Positions 39,542-48,550 of a DNA stretch of 64,000 bases are shown here, piece after piece. The stretch covers positions 22,218-86,217 of the forward strand of contig NZ_ACCB01000016.1 of assembly GCF_000173735.1 (NCBI RefSeq), written 5' to 3'. Under the pieces are notes generated by a model that was given only the letters and a program-made list of their open reading frames with translations, had not been told where the DNA came from and ran no database searches. The stretch is from Yersinia aldovae ATCC 35236 (GTDB lineage Bacteria; Pseudomonadota; Gammaproteobacteria; Enterobacterales; Enterobacteriaceae). Positions within the stretch are counted from its first letter, which is position 1. Every line of letters begins with the position of its first letter. The position numbers and the translations under genes were made by a program.

Positions 39542-40324
39542 TTAAAACATCACCTGACCACCGGTAATATTAATCGATTGCCCGGTACAATAGGCCGCTT
39601 TATCACTTGCATAGAACAGCAGAGTATTCAGTACATCCTGGTAATCACAACCGCGTTTTAGTGGCACTTTATCGGTGTAATATTTTTCAACCTCATCCGC
39701 TTTAATGCCCAATTTGGCGGCATATTGCGGTAAAAGTGACTGGAACATCGGTGATTTGAGCAAATTACCCAACATCAGAGAATGCACGGTGATACCGTAA
39801 TCCGCCAAATCCAGTGCCAATGATTGTGTCAGCCCGACGCCACCAAACTTCGCAGCACTATAACCGGAGTTGTGTTTGCTACCCACTTTACCTGATTTAG
39901 AATTGATTTGGATGATGCGCCCGGCAATTCCATCACGAATCATTAAGCGCGAGAATTCACGGGCGCACAGGAAGTAACCCACCAAATTTACCTGTAGCGA
40001 GCGGTCAAAATCATCCAGCGGGAAATCAGTAATCGGCGCAGCCTTGGCAATACCCGCACTGTAAACTAACAAATCGGTTTGGTGGAAATTCTGATCTACC
40101 GCTTTTGCCAGCATTTGAACACTGCTTTCATTGGTGGCATCAACCTGAAAACCATATGCGCGACCTGCACCATATTCTGTATTAATCTGATCAGCAACTA
40201 ACTGTGCATTGGCTGAATTTAAATCGGCAACCGCAACTTTGTAACCTGCCTCAGCCAGACCGTGGCATAAAAATGCCCCCAAAGTTTGCCCACCACCAAT
40301 CACTACTGCTACTTGTTGTGACAT
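39542..40324 (-). CDS. srlD: Sorbitol-6-phosphate 2-dehydrogenase
   Basis: SrlD oxidises D-sorbitol 6-phosphate to fructose 6-phosphate with NAD. The 260-aa protein is a short-chain dehydrogenase with the NAD-binding GGGQTLG motif near residue 9-15, an NAG-equivalent SAG (VYSAGIA), and the catalytic YSAAK. ATG 40324 is preceded by GGAGG and matches the family start MSQQVAVVIGG; a longer frame upstream is not needed. It lies between srlB and srlM. Confidence 0.96.
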   Translation of the reverse strand: MSQQVAVVIGGGQTLGAFLCHGLAEAGYKVAVADLNSANAQLVADQINTEYGAGRAYGFQVDATNESSVQMLAKAVDQNFHQTDLLVYSAGIAKAAPITDFPLDDFDRSLQVNLVGYFLCAREFSRLMIRDGIAGRIIQINSKSGKVGSKHNSGYSAAKFGGVGLTQSLALDLADYGITVHSLMLGNLLKSPMFQSLLPQYAAKLGIKADEVEKYYTDKVPLKRGCDYQDVLNTLLFYASDKAAYCTGQSINITGGQVMF

Positions 40325-40339
40325 AACTACCTCCAAAAT

Positions 40340-40405
40340 TATCCTTCGAACGTGAAGCTGCAACGGGGTTAGTGGCACTCACTGCAACTCCATTGATGTC
40401 GGATA
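40340..40405 (-). repeat. ERIC remnant between srlB and srlD
   Basis: The segment CCTTCGAACGTGAAGCTGCAACGGGGTTAGTGGC..CACTGCAACTCCATTGATGTCGGATA has ERIC-like ends with the middle deleted. It fills most of the 85-base gap. Confidence 0.5.
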
Positions 40406-40409
40406 TAAA

Positions 40410-40772
40410 TTAACGAATAAACTTCAATGAACTTCCGATGGGAATATCACTGGGTGTCGGGCCGTTGACATGGATGGACCCTGGGAACTCCGGCTGCACG
40501 TCACCATTGAAACGAATAGTGACGTGCCCCAGTTCGCGCAGATTCTGGGTGGCAACATCGCCGACTGCGGTGATGACGTAGCGATGCTGTGCCAGTTCCA
40601 TAATGTTGCCAGCCTGTAATTCCCCCTCGGTAATGCTGTGTTGGTGGATAAAACAGAACTCCTCAATATCTTTTGGTGCCCCTTCACGGAAGGTAATGAG
40701 CATGTCATCCAGTAGCGCTTCACGCGCACTATCACCGATATTGGTAATGGTTGTTTGATAGATAGTATTCAT
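40410..40772 (-). CDS. srlB: Sorbitol PTS enzyme IIA
   Basis: The protein is 120 aa, the EIIA component of the glucitol/sorbitol PTS. It takes phosphate from HPr on a histidine and passes it to SrlE. The likely phospho-His is in FCFIHQH (His43 or His45). The C-terminal GSSLKFIR is typical of the family. It lies between srlE (51-base gap) and srlD. The length is close to E. coli SrlB (123 aa). Confidence 0.95.
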   Translation of the reverse strand: MNTIYQTTITNIGDSAREALLDDMLITFREGAPKDIEEFCFIHQHSITEGELQAGNIMELAQHRYVITAVGDVATQNLRELGHVTIRFNGDVQPEFPGSIHVNGPTPSDIPIGSSLKFIR

Positions 40773-40823
40773 ACGTACATCCTTAACCGTTGAATGTATT
40801 ACCGATAATGTTGTATTTAGCGC

Positions 40824-41831
40824 TTACTGATAAATAAAGGCGGAGGCGGCCCAGGCAATTAATACTGTCGGTGCGCCGGTCAGGAAGCGGCCTACCAGCA
40901 CTGACGGAACACCGACTCGCACGGTATCTTGCTTGGCTTCGGCCAGTGACAGACCGACTGGAATAAAGTCACAGGCTGCCTGAGCGTTAATCGCAAATAA
41001 TGCTGGCAGAGCCAATTGTGGTGGAATATTTCCCAGACCAATTTGTACGCCAACTAATACGCCGATAACTTGTGCGATAACCGCCCCTGGGCCTAAGAAC
41101 GGTGACAGCAGAGGGAAGGAACAGATCAATGCCAGAAGCACTAAACCAATCGGGCTGCTAGCCAGTGGTGTCAAGCCATGAGCAATAAAGTCACCTAAAC
41201 CGGATGCCATGATGATGCCGATTAATGCCGATACGAAGGCCATAAACGGTAAAATGGTTTTCAGGACGGTATCGATAGTGTCGCGACCTGACTGGAAGAA
41301 CACGGCCACTACCGACCCCATGCCCATCCCGACTTTTGCCAGCAAACCATCACTTTGTTCAGTGATTTTTTTGCTGGTATCGTAATCACGGGCACCTTTA
41401 GTTGCGGTGGTTGCCGTGCTGACCGGTTCTGCTGGCGCAACGCTTGCGGTGGCATGGTCAGACCCACTGACTTTATGGATATTCTTTTCACGCACACCGG
41501 AGACGTAAATATCTTCCAGTATGTATTGCGCCATAGGCCCGGATTGACCGGTTGAATGGATGTTGACGGTTGGAATGCGACGTTTTGGATACAAACCGCA
41601 GCGTAAGGTGCCGCCACAATCAATAATGGCTACTGCAATTTCTTCCGCAGGCGGCTCACCTTCTTTGAATCCATCGACGGCTTCCCAGCCAGTCAATTCG
41701 CTGATACGGTCAATAATGGCCGGGCGGGTACCGGCGGTGATGTAGACAATTTTTTTGCCAGGAACGATTGGTAACACCAATGGCCCCCCCCAACCGCCTT
41801 CACCTTTTTCAATCCTGATAAATTCACTCAT
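40824..41831 (-). CDS. srlE: Sorbitol PTS enzyme IIBC (SrlE)
   Basis: The protein is 335 aa. The N-terminal EIIB domain carries the phosphorylated Cys in [14 protein letters not shown] (Cys72/Cys78), a Ser/Thr/Ala-rich linker follows (about residues 128-155), and the rest is the EIIC2 membrane part with several helices. I chose ATG 41831, which has GGAG upstream. An in-frame ATG four codons earlier is possible. It works with SrlA as the membrane channel for sorbitol. It lies 35 bases after srlA. Confidence 0.95.
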   Translation of the reverse strand: MSEFIRIEKGEGGWGGPLVLPIVPGKKIVYITAGTRPAIIDRISELTGWEAVDGFKEGEPPAEEIAVAIIDCGGTLRCGLYPKRRIPTVNIHSTGQSGPMAQYILEDIYVSGVREKNIHKVSGSDHATASVAPAEPVSTATTATKGARDYDTSKKITEQSDGLLAKVGMGMGSVVAVFFQSGRDTIDTVLKTILPFMAFVSALIGIIMASGLGDFIAHGLTPLASSPIGLVLLALICSFPLLSPFLGPGAVIAQVIGVLVGVQIGLGNIPPQLALPALFAINAQAACDFIPVGLSLAEAKQDTVRVGVPSVLVGRFLTGAPTVLIAWAASAFIYQ

Positions 41832-41866
41832 GATCTGCTCCACACAGTATGTATCTGATTTAAAAA

Positions 41867-42415
41867 TTAAAGTTGTACGGTACGGTCCAAACGAATACCC
41901 ATCTTGCGTTCAAAGATGGAGGTCGTCAGATCAGTAATCCAACCGCGGAAGAAGTTGGTGAACAACCCGACCAGGAAGTAACTGACGGCTAATGGACCCA
42001 GTGGCAGGCCAAGTGTGGTTAAACCACTGGCGATGCCTAAGTAGACGAACAACTCACCTGGGTTAATGTGTGGGAACAAACCATTCATTGAGTGACAACT
42101 GTAAGACGCTGCCGCGTAATAACTGGGTTTGTATTTTTCTGGCATAAAGCGCCCAAGACTTAAAGTCATCGGGTTACAGAAAACAAAAGTACCAATCAGT
42201 GGCAGCAGTAGGTAGCGGGAAACGGGGTTGCCCGCACAACGTTGCGCCAGACGCTCGATTCTATCCTGACCAACAAATTTTATCAGGGCGTTCATGATGA
42301 CTAATAAACTGATTAATAACGGTAAAATCCCGGTGACCATGCTAACAAAAACTTCTCCCCCTTTTTGGAAGAGCCCGATAAACCACTCGGCTCCGTGGGT
42401 TATAAGTTCAATCAT
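41867..42415 (-). CDS. srlA: Sorbitol PTS enzyme IIC (SrlA)
   Basis: The protein is 182 aa with about four to five membrane helices. It is the EIIC1 part of the glucitol/sorbitol PTS, which binds and moves the sugar. AGGAG precedes the ATG. It is the first gene of the operon. The 363-base region upstream has a 13+13 bp palindrome and a CRP-like half site, consistent with repression by SrlR and catabolite activation. Confidence 0.95.
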   Translation of the reverse strand: MIELITHGAEWFIGLFQKGGEVFVSMVTGILPLLISLLVIMNALIKFVGQDRIERLAQRCAGNPVSRYLLLPLIGTFVFCNPMTLSLGRFMPEKYKPSYYAAASYSCHSMNGLFPHINPGELFVYLGIASGLTTLGLPLGPLAVSYFLVGLFTNFFRGWITDLTTSIFERKMGIRLDRTVQL

Positions 42416-42570
42416 TCTTTTTCTCCTAGTAATCGAGGTTATGGCTGTTTTATGGAAAAAATTTATAAGACCGCATAAAAAGCGGTTTCAACATGCGAGG
42501 TATCAAAATAGATAACTGCATCTTGTCTGTCGCCACGAGTACTACCATAATCATTTTTTGGATCTATTTA

Positions 42571-42590
42571 TTGCATATAGATCACACTTT
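42571..42590 (-). promoter_or_regulatory. CRP-like site upstream of srlA
   Basis: Read toward srlA, the sequence has TGTGATCTATATGCAA. The first half matches the CRP consensus TGTGA; the second (TGCAA versus TCACA) is weak. Sorbitol genes are CRP-activated in E. coli. It overlaps the left arm of the palindrome. Confidence 0.5.
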
Positions 42591-42612
42591 GAAAGATAAA
42601 TCTTTCAAAGTG
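42585..42612. promoter_or_regulatory. Perfect 13-bp palindrome, probable SrlR operator
   Basis: CACTTTGAAAGAT - AA - ATCTTTCAAAGTG is an exact inverted repeat about 170 bases upstream of srlA. Its symmetry and place next to a CRP-like site suggest the operator for SrlR. Confidence 0.6.
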
Positions 42613-42778
42613 AATATTAACAATGAAATAAAAAATAATCGAAATGAAAGTTTTTGGCGGAATTACGTAATTGTTATTGTTGAGGGCGCAGCGCAGTTGA
42701 AACAGAGCAGGGAAGGAAAGCCATAGAAAGGAAGAAAATGAGTTAGAGGCTAACCGGCGTCAGCCTCCTTGGGGGGAT

Positions 42779-43678
42779 TTAGCCTAACAGTTCACAATTT
42801 GGCGGCAGGCGGCACTGAAGAGCATTGGGCACCACTTCTATGCGGAAATGGGTACCCGATATCGGTTCTCCATCCAAATTGAACGTAATATCGTGCGGCG
42901 CGGAAATTTCCAGCCAGGGTAAGGTGGCTTCAACCACACTTTTGTTCTTCTCACCACTGAGTAAGCTGTTTAGCAAGGCAGGAAGCAGTTCATCTGCTGT
43001 CAGTAACCGTAACTCAAGCAGCCCATCATTGATCATTGCCGTCGGGCAAAGCGGTTGGCCGCCACCTGCCTGCCTGCCATTACCAATGCCGATCACCAAT
43101 GCATCACCCGCCCATGCGAAGTCTGGGCCATGTATTTCGCAACTATCTGCTTTGAGTGCATCCATACGCATCAGACCATGAATAAAATAAGAAACACCTC
43201 CCAGTGCTGCTTTAAGCCTCTCTGGGGTTTCGGTGGTAATGCGTGCGCCAAAGCCACCGGTGGCCATGTTGATAAAATAGCGTTCGTTGTTGACCCTTGC
43301 TAAATCGATTGCTACCGCACGGCCTTTGACGGCCAGTTGCAACGCATTGTCCAGTTGCAGGGGAATGCTGCAACTGGTGGCAAAGTCATTGGCGGTACCC
43401 AGTGGTAAGATTCCCAGGCAGGGGCGTTGCTCCGCCGCTACAGTCATCAGTGCATCAGCGACTTCATTTATGGTGCCATCACCACCGCCGGCAATGACCG
43501 TATGAACATCAAGCGCCGTGGATTCGTCAACAAAGCGTTTAGCATCACCTTGCTCCCAGGTAACGCGAACATAAAGAACAAACCCTTCTTCACGCAACAT
43601 CTTGACTGCATTGCGAACTTCAGGATTACCCGCTTCTTTGCCGTTCAGGATAAGAAGTGTACGCGGCATTGAGGTCAT
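42779..43678 (-). CDS. yegS: Lipid kinase YegS
   Basis: The protein is 299 aa, equal in length to E. coli YegS, a diacylglycerol-kinase-type enzyme that phosphorylates phosphatidylglycerol in vitro. The DAGKc motif [16 protein letters not shown] lies near residue 60-75, and [12 protein letters not shown] follows. ATG 43678 has GGAG upstream, so I prefer it over an upstream in-frame start. It lies between the srl operon and the trhP/cyaR region. Confidence 0.94.
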   Translation of the reverse strand: MTSMPRTLLILNGKEAGNPEVRNAVKMLREEGFVLYVRVTWEQGDAKRFVDESTALDVHTVIAGGGDGTINEVADALMTVAAEQRPCLGILPLGTANDFATSCSIPLQLDNALQLAVKGRAVAIDLARVNNERYFINMATGGFGARITTETPERLKAALGGVSYFIHGLMRMDALKADSCEIHGPDFAWAGDALVIGIGNGRQAGGGQPLCPTAMINDGLLELRLLTADELLPALLNSLLSGEKNKSVVEATLPWLEISAPHDITFNLDGEPISGTHFRIEVVPNALQCRLPPNCELLG

Positions 43679-44104
43679 AATTGCTCCAGGGCATTTTTCC
43701 AATAGAGTTAACCATAAACCATTTTAGTTAAATTTGACTATCCCCTTCTGGCTTGACGTTGCAGGGCATTAGTTATGCCCATAACGCGGCCTATCTGTGG
43801 GCCTCTTCCAGACCACGACAGCCACATTTAAGTCTACTCTCAACAAATTTGTTATTCCCCTGCGGCCTCAAACTCTTTAAGGATGTTGGATTAATTAGAT
43901 AATGATTGAGAGGAGTATTGAATTTCAGGTTGAATAAAATAGATATTTATTTTTATTGCATATTTTTTAATTATTTTACATTGAATAAAATATTAAATTA
44001 AGAGAGGTTAGTGGTTTTATCTTATTATTGTTTAATTTTCTAACAAAAATAATTAATAATATTTTTTAGTTAAATTATATTAAAATAAGTTTAATGTAAT
44101 AATA
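43679..44104. other. yegS-cyaR intergenic region
   Basis: This 426-base stretch has an ERIC-like remnant at about 43741-43860 (TTGACGTTGCAGGGCATTAG..GCGGCCTATCTGTGGGCCTCTTCC) and then about 240 bases of very AT-rich DNA without a credible ORF. It would lie between the yegS promoter and the cyaR terminator. Confidence 0.5.
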
Positions 44105-44196
44105 AAAAAGAAAAGGCCAGCCCAAGGGAGATTGGGCTAGCCAAGGAGGTGGTTCCTAGTCTTGCGTTAAAGCTTTTTTAGTTCTTTATTGTACTC
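44105..44196 (-). ncRNA. cyaR: Small RNA CyaR (RyeE)
   Basis: On the minus strand downstream of trhP, as in E. coli after yegQ, the sequence reads AGGAACCACCTCCTTGGC and then a GC-rich hairpin (GGCTAGCCCAA..TTGGGCTGGCC) with TTTTCTTTTTT. The AGGAACCACCTCC element and the terminator match E. coli CyaR, which represses ompX and other mRNAs by pairing through this C-rich loop. Its 5' end is placed by comparison at about 44196 (39 bases before AGGAACC, as in E. coli), not seen directly. A CRP-like site (TTAGAAATGGATCACA, 44229-44244) lies about 41 bases upstream, consistent with CRP control. Confidence 0.88.
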
Positions 44197-44296
44197 AAGC
44201 CATGCTACCCCAGTGTCATTATAATTGATGTGATCCATTTCTAATTATTGCTAAAAATACCACTTTGTTGGTAGCATTCTCTTTTACTGGTTTATG

Positions 44297-45691
44297 TTAC
44301 GCTTTTTCATGGGGATTACGGCTATTTGTCCCACTCAGATTACGTATCAACAAGCCATATTCCACATCAATCTCTATCGGTATCGGCAAATACATGATAT
44401 GCCCATTGCCCGGTGCAATATCCGCCGGTTGACCTTTTTTATCCTGCATACTGTCGAGGGTAAATTGGATATTACCCTTCGGTGTCATTAACTCAACGCT
44501 ATCACCGACTGAGAATTTATTTTTGACCACCACTTCAGCCAGACCGTCACGGCGCACACCGGTAAACTCGCCAACGAATTGCTGACGCTCGGAGACAGAA
44601 TAACCGTATTCGTAAGTTTGTTGCTCTTCATGCACATGGCGGCGCAGGAAACCTTCGGTATAACCGCGGTGAGCCAGCCCTTCCAATGTGGTTAGCAAGG
44701 TTGTATCAAAAGGTTTACCGGCAACGGCGTCATCAATGGCACGGCGATAAACTTGTGCGGTGCGGGCACAGTAATAGAACGACTTGGTTCGGCCTTCAAT
44801 TTTCAGTGAATGCACTCCCAATTGGGTCAGGCGTTCTACATGTTGAATTGCACGCAGGTCTTTGGAATTCATGATATAAGTGCCATGCTCATCTTCTGAT
44901 GCAGTCATATATTCGCCGGGGCGCTGGGCTTCTTCAATCATAAACACTTTATCGGTTGGTGCGCCGATTCCCAAAGTGGGTTCGACATTTTTCACCGCAA
45001 TCGGCTGATGGATATGCACAATATTACCAATATCATCTTCTTTGCCTTCCTGAACATTATATTCCCAGCGGCAGGCGTTGGTGCAGGTACCCTGATTTGG
45101 ATCGCGTTTATTAATATAACCGGACAGCAGACAACGCCCTGAATAGGCCATGCACAGTGCGCCATGAACAAAAATCTCCAGTTCCATTTCCGGCACTTGT
45201 GTGCGAATTTCGGCAATTTCTTCCAGTGATAATTCGCGGGAAAGGATCACGCGAGTTAACCCCATTTGCTGCCAGAATTTGACCGTAGCCCAGTTGACGG
45301 CATTGGCTTGTACTGACAGGTGGATATCCATCTGCGGGAAGGCTTCACGAACCATCATGATAAGGCCTGGATCAGACATAATCAGTGCATCCGGCCCCAT
45401 ATCGATTACCGGTTTTAAATCACGCAGAAAGGTTTTGAGTTTGGCGTTGTGAGGGGCAATGTTCACCACCACATAGAAGCGCTTACCAAGATCATGGGCT
45501 TCCTGAATACCTAATGCCAGATTCTCGTGATTAAATTCATTATTTCGTACCCGCAGGCTATAACGTGGCTGGCCTGCATACACAGCATCCGCGCCGTAAG
45601 CAAAGGCATAACGCATGTTCTTGAGGGTACCTGCAGGAGATAATAACTCCGGTGTAAATGGGGTGGTCGATGATGGTGTAGATGAAGACAT
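44297..45691 (-). CDS. trhP: tRNA hydroxylation protein TrhP (YegQ, U32 family)
   Basis: The protein is 464 aa in the peptidase U32 family. Its E. coli relative TrhP (YegQ) is needed for the 5-hydroxylation of wobble uridine in tRNA. It has the signature EIFVHGALCMAYSGRCLLSGY and the conserved cysteines in GTCTNACRWEY, which likely bind a cluster. The N-terminal 12 residues are a Ser/Thr tail not found in E. coli (453 aa). No strong Shine-Dalgarno is seen. cyaR follows downstream on the same strand. Confidence 0.94.
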   Translation of the reverse strand: MSSSTPSSTTPFTPELLSPAGTLKNMRYAFAYGADAVYAGQPRYSLRVRNNEFNHENLALGIQEAHDLGKRFYVVVNIAPHNAKLKTFLRDLKPVIDMGPDALIMSDPGLIMMVREAFPQMDIHLSVQANAVNWATVKFWQQMGLTRVILSRELSLEEIAEIRTQVPEMELEIFVHGALCMAYSGRCLLSGYINKRDPNQGTCTNACRWEYNVQEGKEDDIGNIVHIHQPIAVKNVEPTLGIGAPTDKVFMIEEAQRPGEYMTASEDEHGTYIMNSKDLRAIQHVERLTQLGVHSLKIEGRTKSFYYCARTAQVYRRAIDDAVAGKPFDTTLLTTLEGLAHRGYTEGFLRRHVHEEQQTYEYGYSVSERQQFVGEFTGVRRDGLAEVVVKNKFSVGDSVELMTPKGNIQFTLDSMQDKKGQPADIAPGNGHIMYLPIPIEIDVEYGLLIRNLSGTNSRNPHEKA

Positions 45692-45914
45692 AGGTGGCTC
45701 TCAGTCTGAGTTCAAGTCAGAACCACGCCCGAAGGGGTGGCTAAAAGCCGAGGATTGTAACCTCGCTCATGGCGAAAATCAGCCACGGCACAATTTTTGT
45801 AAGATTTAAATGATCCAGATCAATATAAGAGGGGGAGTGCGCGGTCAGCAGCCCCGCGCGGGTACATTTAAGTCACGAATGTAGGTGAAGATAGTGCTAT
45901 CTGATCAATAAGAA

Positions 45915-46253
45915 TTACAGCGTCAGATCTTTAATTGTAGTGGTCGGGCCATTTTTCATTACAGAGGCAATGCCATTTTTGGCGGCAGACTCAGAACTGT
46001 AGGATTCGCTGACGCCAATAATTTGATGGTTTTTCGCTTTCAACACGAAGTAAGGTTCGTTTTTGACGTTGCGCTTCAGTTCAAACTGGCTTTCCAATGG
46101 CGAATTACTTTGTACCGATGAGATGCCATTTTCAGCCGATGCTTTGCTGGCGTACATCTCACTGGAGAGAATAATTTCACCATTACTGGCTTTTAGATTG
46201 AAATGATACTGCCCATTCTTTGCCTTCTTAATCTCATAGTGACCCGTGGCCAT
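45915..46253 (-). CDS. yegP: YegP, DUF1508 repeat protein
   Basis: The protein is 112 aa, made of two repeats of the DUF1508 unit (about residues 4-50 and 55-103). The repeats share F.LKA.N..II..SE.Y.S...A.NGI.SV, as in E. coli YegP (110 aa). The function is unknown. ATG 46253 follows GGAG; an upstream in-frame start would add residues unlike the family. It is a single gene between trhP and baeR. Confidence 0.92.
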   Translation of the reverse strand: MATGHYEIKKAKNGQYHFNLKASNGEIILSSEMYASKASAENGISSVQSNSPLESQFELKRNVKNEPYFVLKAKNHQIIGVSESYSSESAAKNGIASVMKNGPTTTIKDLTL

Positions 46254-46361
46254 AAGTGTTTCTCCTGTAGGTGGAATACCTCTAATAGTGTAGTCAACGT
46301 TCACAGGAAGTCTGCTTACTACGCCTTATATCAGCATAATTAGGATTCGGTGGTAATGGAA

Positions 46362-47081
46362 TTATACTAAACGACAGATCTCAGCTTCCCAGCGATACCC
46401 CATGCCATATACCGCGCGGATAAACGGTTTATCACCATCAAGTGACTCCAGCTTGCGTCGCAGATTTTTGATATGGCTATCAATAGTGCGATCCGTCACT
46501 ACGCGGTAATCGTCGTACAGGTTATTTAATAACTGTTCACGGCTGAATACATGGCCCGGTTGGGTGGCCAATATTTTGAGTAAGCGAAACTCTGCTGGCG
46601 TTAACTCTAACAAGTGGCCTTGATAACTGGCCTGAAAACGGGATTCGTCGATTATCAAGGGGGCGCTATCAGTGGCTTGCTCTCGTGCTTGATGGCAGCG
46701 GCGCAGTATGGTTTTGACTCGAGCGACGACTTCCCGTGGGCTGTAGGGTTTGCAGATATAGTCATCGGCACCGATCTCCAGCCCCAGCAACCGGTCAATC
46801 TCTTCGGTTTTGGCGGTGACCATCATGATTGGCACATCAGAGAAACGACGGATTTCACGGCAAATGGTGATGCCATCGCTACCGGGCAGCATTAAATCCA
46901 GCAGAATAATGGCAGGTGGAGTGTGGCGAACGGTGGCGACGGCCTCTAATCCATTAGTCAGCCACTGCGTGCGGTATCCCGCGGCTTGCAGATAATCGAC
47001 CAGTAACTGGCCGAGCTTGGGTTCATCTTCAACAATCAATACGCAGCCAGGCTGGCTGGCAGACAGAAGCGGCTCATGCAT
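46362..47081 (-). CDS. baeR: Response regulator BaeR
   Basis: The protein is 239 aa, the OmpR/PhoB type: an N-terminal receiver with the phospho-Asp at 62 in [11 protein letters not shown], a Lys in TAKTEE, and a C-terminal winged helix ending in YGMGYRWE. With BaeS it forms the envelope-stress system that activates mdtABC and spy in E. coli. It starts 9 bases after the baeS stop. Confidence 0.95.
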   Translation of the reverse strand: MHEPLLSASQPGCVLIVEDEPKLGQLLVDYLQAAGYRTQWLTNGLEAVATVRHTPPAIILLDLMLPGSDGITICREIRRFSDVPIMMVTAKTEEIDRLLGLEIGADDYICKPYSPREVVARVKTILRRCHQAREQATDSAPLIIDESRFQASYQGHLLELTPAEFRLLKILATQPGHVFSREQLLNNLYDDYRVVTDRTIDSHIKNLRRKLESLDGDKPFIRAVYGMGYRWEAEICRLV

Positions 47082-47090
47082 TACAGTGAA

Positions 47091-48467
47091 TTATCCTTTG
47101 GAATGGAATAACGGGAATACTACCGTAATCCGCAGGCCACCCAAAGGTGAATGTTCAGCACTGATTTTTCCGCCGTGGGCTTCCACAATATTATGACATA
47201 TTGCCAGGCCCAGCCCCGACCCGCCGCTGGCACGGTTACGTGAATTTTCGGTGCGATAAAAACGCTCGAAGATACGTTGCAATTGTTCGTCGCTGATACC
47301 CGGTTTACTGTCCTGCCAGTGGAGGGTTAATGTCTCTTCTTGCAGCAGTGCGATTATCTCTAGCTGCCCACCTTCGTTGGTATAACGCAGGCTGTTTTCC
47401 AGCAAATTATGAAATAATTGGTTCAAACGATCAGGATCGCCGAACATTGTCGCATGTTCCGGCAGGCGGGCGCTGATAGTCATATTTTTGCTGTGAAAGC
47501 GGCCATTGAAGCTGGCAATGGCGATTTGTAACAGGCGGACGGCGTCCAGTTGCGTTTTGCGGTAAGCCAGTGCGCCACGATCAGACATAGAGAGCTGATG
47601 CAGGTCGTTGACCAGCTTAGTCAGGATTCCCACTTCGGCTTGCAGTGAAATCAATGACTCCGGTGTTGATTTGCGCACGCCATCTTGCAGTGCCTCCAAC
47701 TCGCCACGCAGTACCGCCAGTGGGGTGCGCAATTCATGAGAAACATCGGCCATAAAGTCGCGCCGCATCTGCTCGTTTTTTTCCAGTGAACTGGCCAGCA
47801 GGTTGAAATCCTGTGCCAGTCGCCCCAGTTCATCACGGCTGCTGACCGCCACCCGAGTGCTGAAATCCCCTGCGGCCAACCGATGTGTCCCTTCTACCAG
47901 CCGTTTTACCGGTGCCAGCATACCGCGTGACAGCAACCAGGTTACGGCCGCGGCCAGTAGTGTCGATAAGCCGACGATTAACCAGCTGGTGCGCCGCTGC
48001 TGCTGATCAAAGTTAATATCGGCGTTGCGGGTAATCTTTTCCGGTGGTGTCGACAGCACCCAGCCCACCACCTGTTTCTTGACGGTTATCGGCCTGCGAC
48101 TGGCGCCATTTGGCACCTGACCGCTATGCCCGACCAGCAGATTATTATGGTTATCCACCACCCAGAATTGCGCGCGCCAGCCGCGGGGAGGCAGATTACG
48201 GCTGCTATCGCCGCTCTGTTCGAACGAACGCATGATCTGATAAATCACCTGATCATTATTGCGCAGGAAGTCCCAATTACCGTAGCGTTGATATTGCACC
48301 TCAAGAGCCTCGCCCAGCATGGCGATACGCTGCTCATTGCTCTGTTTGATATAACCGATAAAACCGCGCTCAAAGCTGGCTCTAACTCCCCAATGCATGG
48401 TAATTAACACCAACATGCAAGTCGCGAAAATAGCCATAAAGAGCTTGCCGGTGATGCCGATTCTCAT
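47091..48467 (-). CDS. baeS: Sensor histidine kinase BaeS
   Basis: The protein is 458 aa with two membrane helices (about residues 8-26 and 162-180), a periplasmic sensor between, a HAMP domain, the phosphorylated His244 in SHELRTP, and the ATPase domain with N, G1 (NLLENSLRYTNEGG, DSKPGISDEQL) and G2 (GSGLGLAI) boxes. It detects envelope stress. It lies directly upstream of baeR and about 80 bases after mdtC on the same strand. Confidence 0.95.
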   Translation of the reverse strand: MRIGITGKLFMAIFATCMLVLITMHWGVRASFERGFIGYIKQSNEQRIAMLGEALEVQYQRYGNWDFLRNNDQVIYQIMRSFEQSGDSSRNLPPRGWRAQFWVVDNHNNLLVGHSGQVPNGASRRPITVKKQVVGWVLSTPPEKITRNADINFDQQQRRTSWLIVGLSTLLAAAVTWLLSRGMLAPVKRLVEGTHRLAAGDFSTRVAVSSRDELGRLAQDFNLLASSLEKNEQMRRDFMADVSHELRTPLAVLRGELEALQDGVRKSTPESLISLQAEVGILTKLVNDLHQLSMSDRGALAYRKTQLDAVRLLQIAIASFNGRFHSKNMTISARLPEHATMFGDPDRLNQLFHNLLENSLRYTNEGGQLEIIALLQEETLTLHWQDSKPGISDEQLQRIFERFYRTENSRNRASGGSGLGLAICHNIVEAHGGKISAEHSPLGGLRITVVFPLFHSKG

Positions 48468-48550
48468 AATTTCCTCACCTGTTTAATCGGTTGGCTACCA
48501 TCGAGAGCAGGGGGGTATTAACGATGGTTATATTCGTCGCCGCTGTCATG

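Larger units (their letters stand above)
42416..42778. other. srlA upstream region
   Basis: This 363-base gap has no gene I can support. It holds the srl control region: a perfect inverted repeat (42585-42612), an overlapping CRP-like site (42571-42590 reading toward srlA) and AT-rich flanks. The yegS stop is on its right. Confidence 0.6.
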
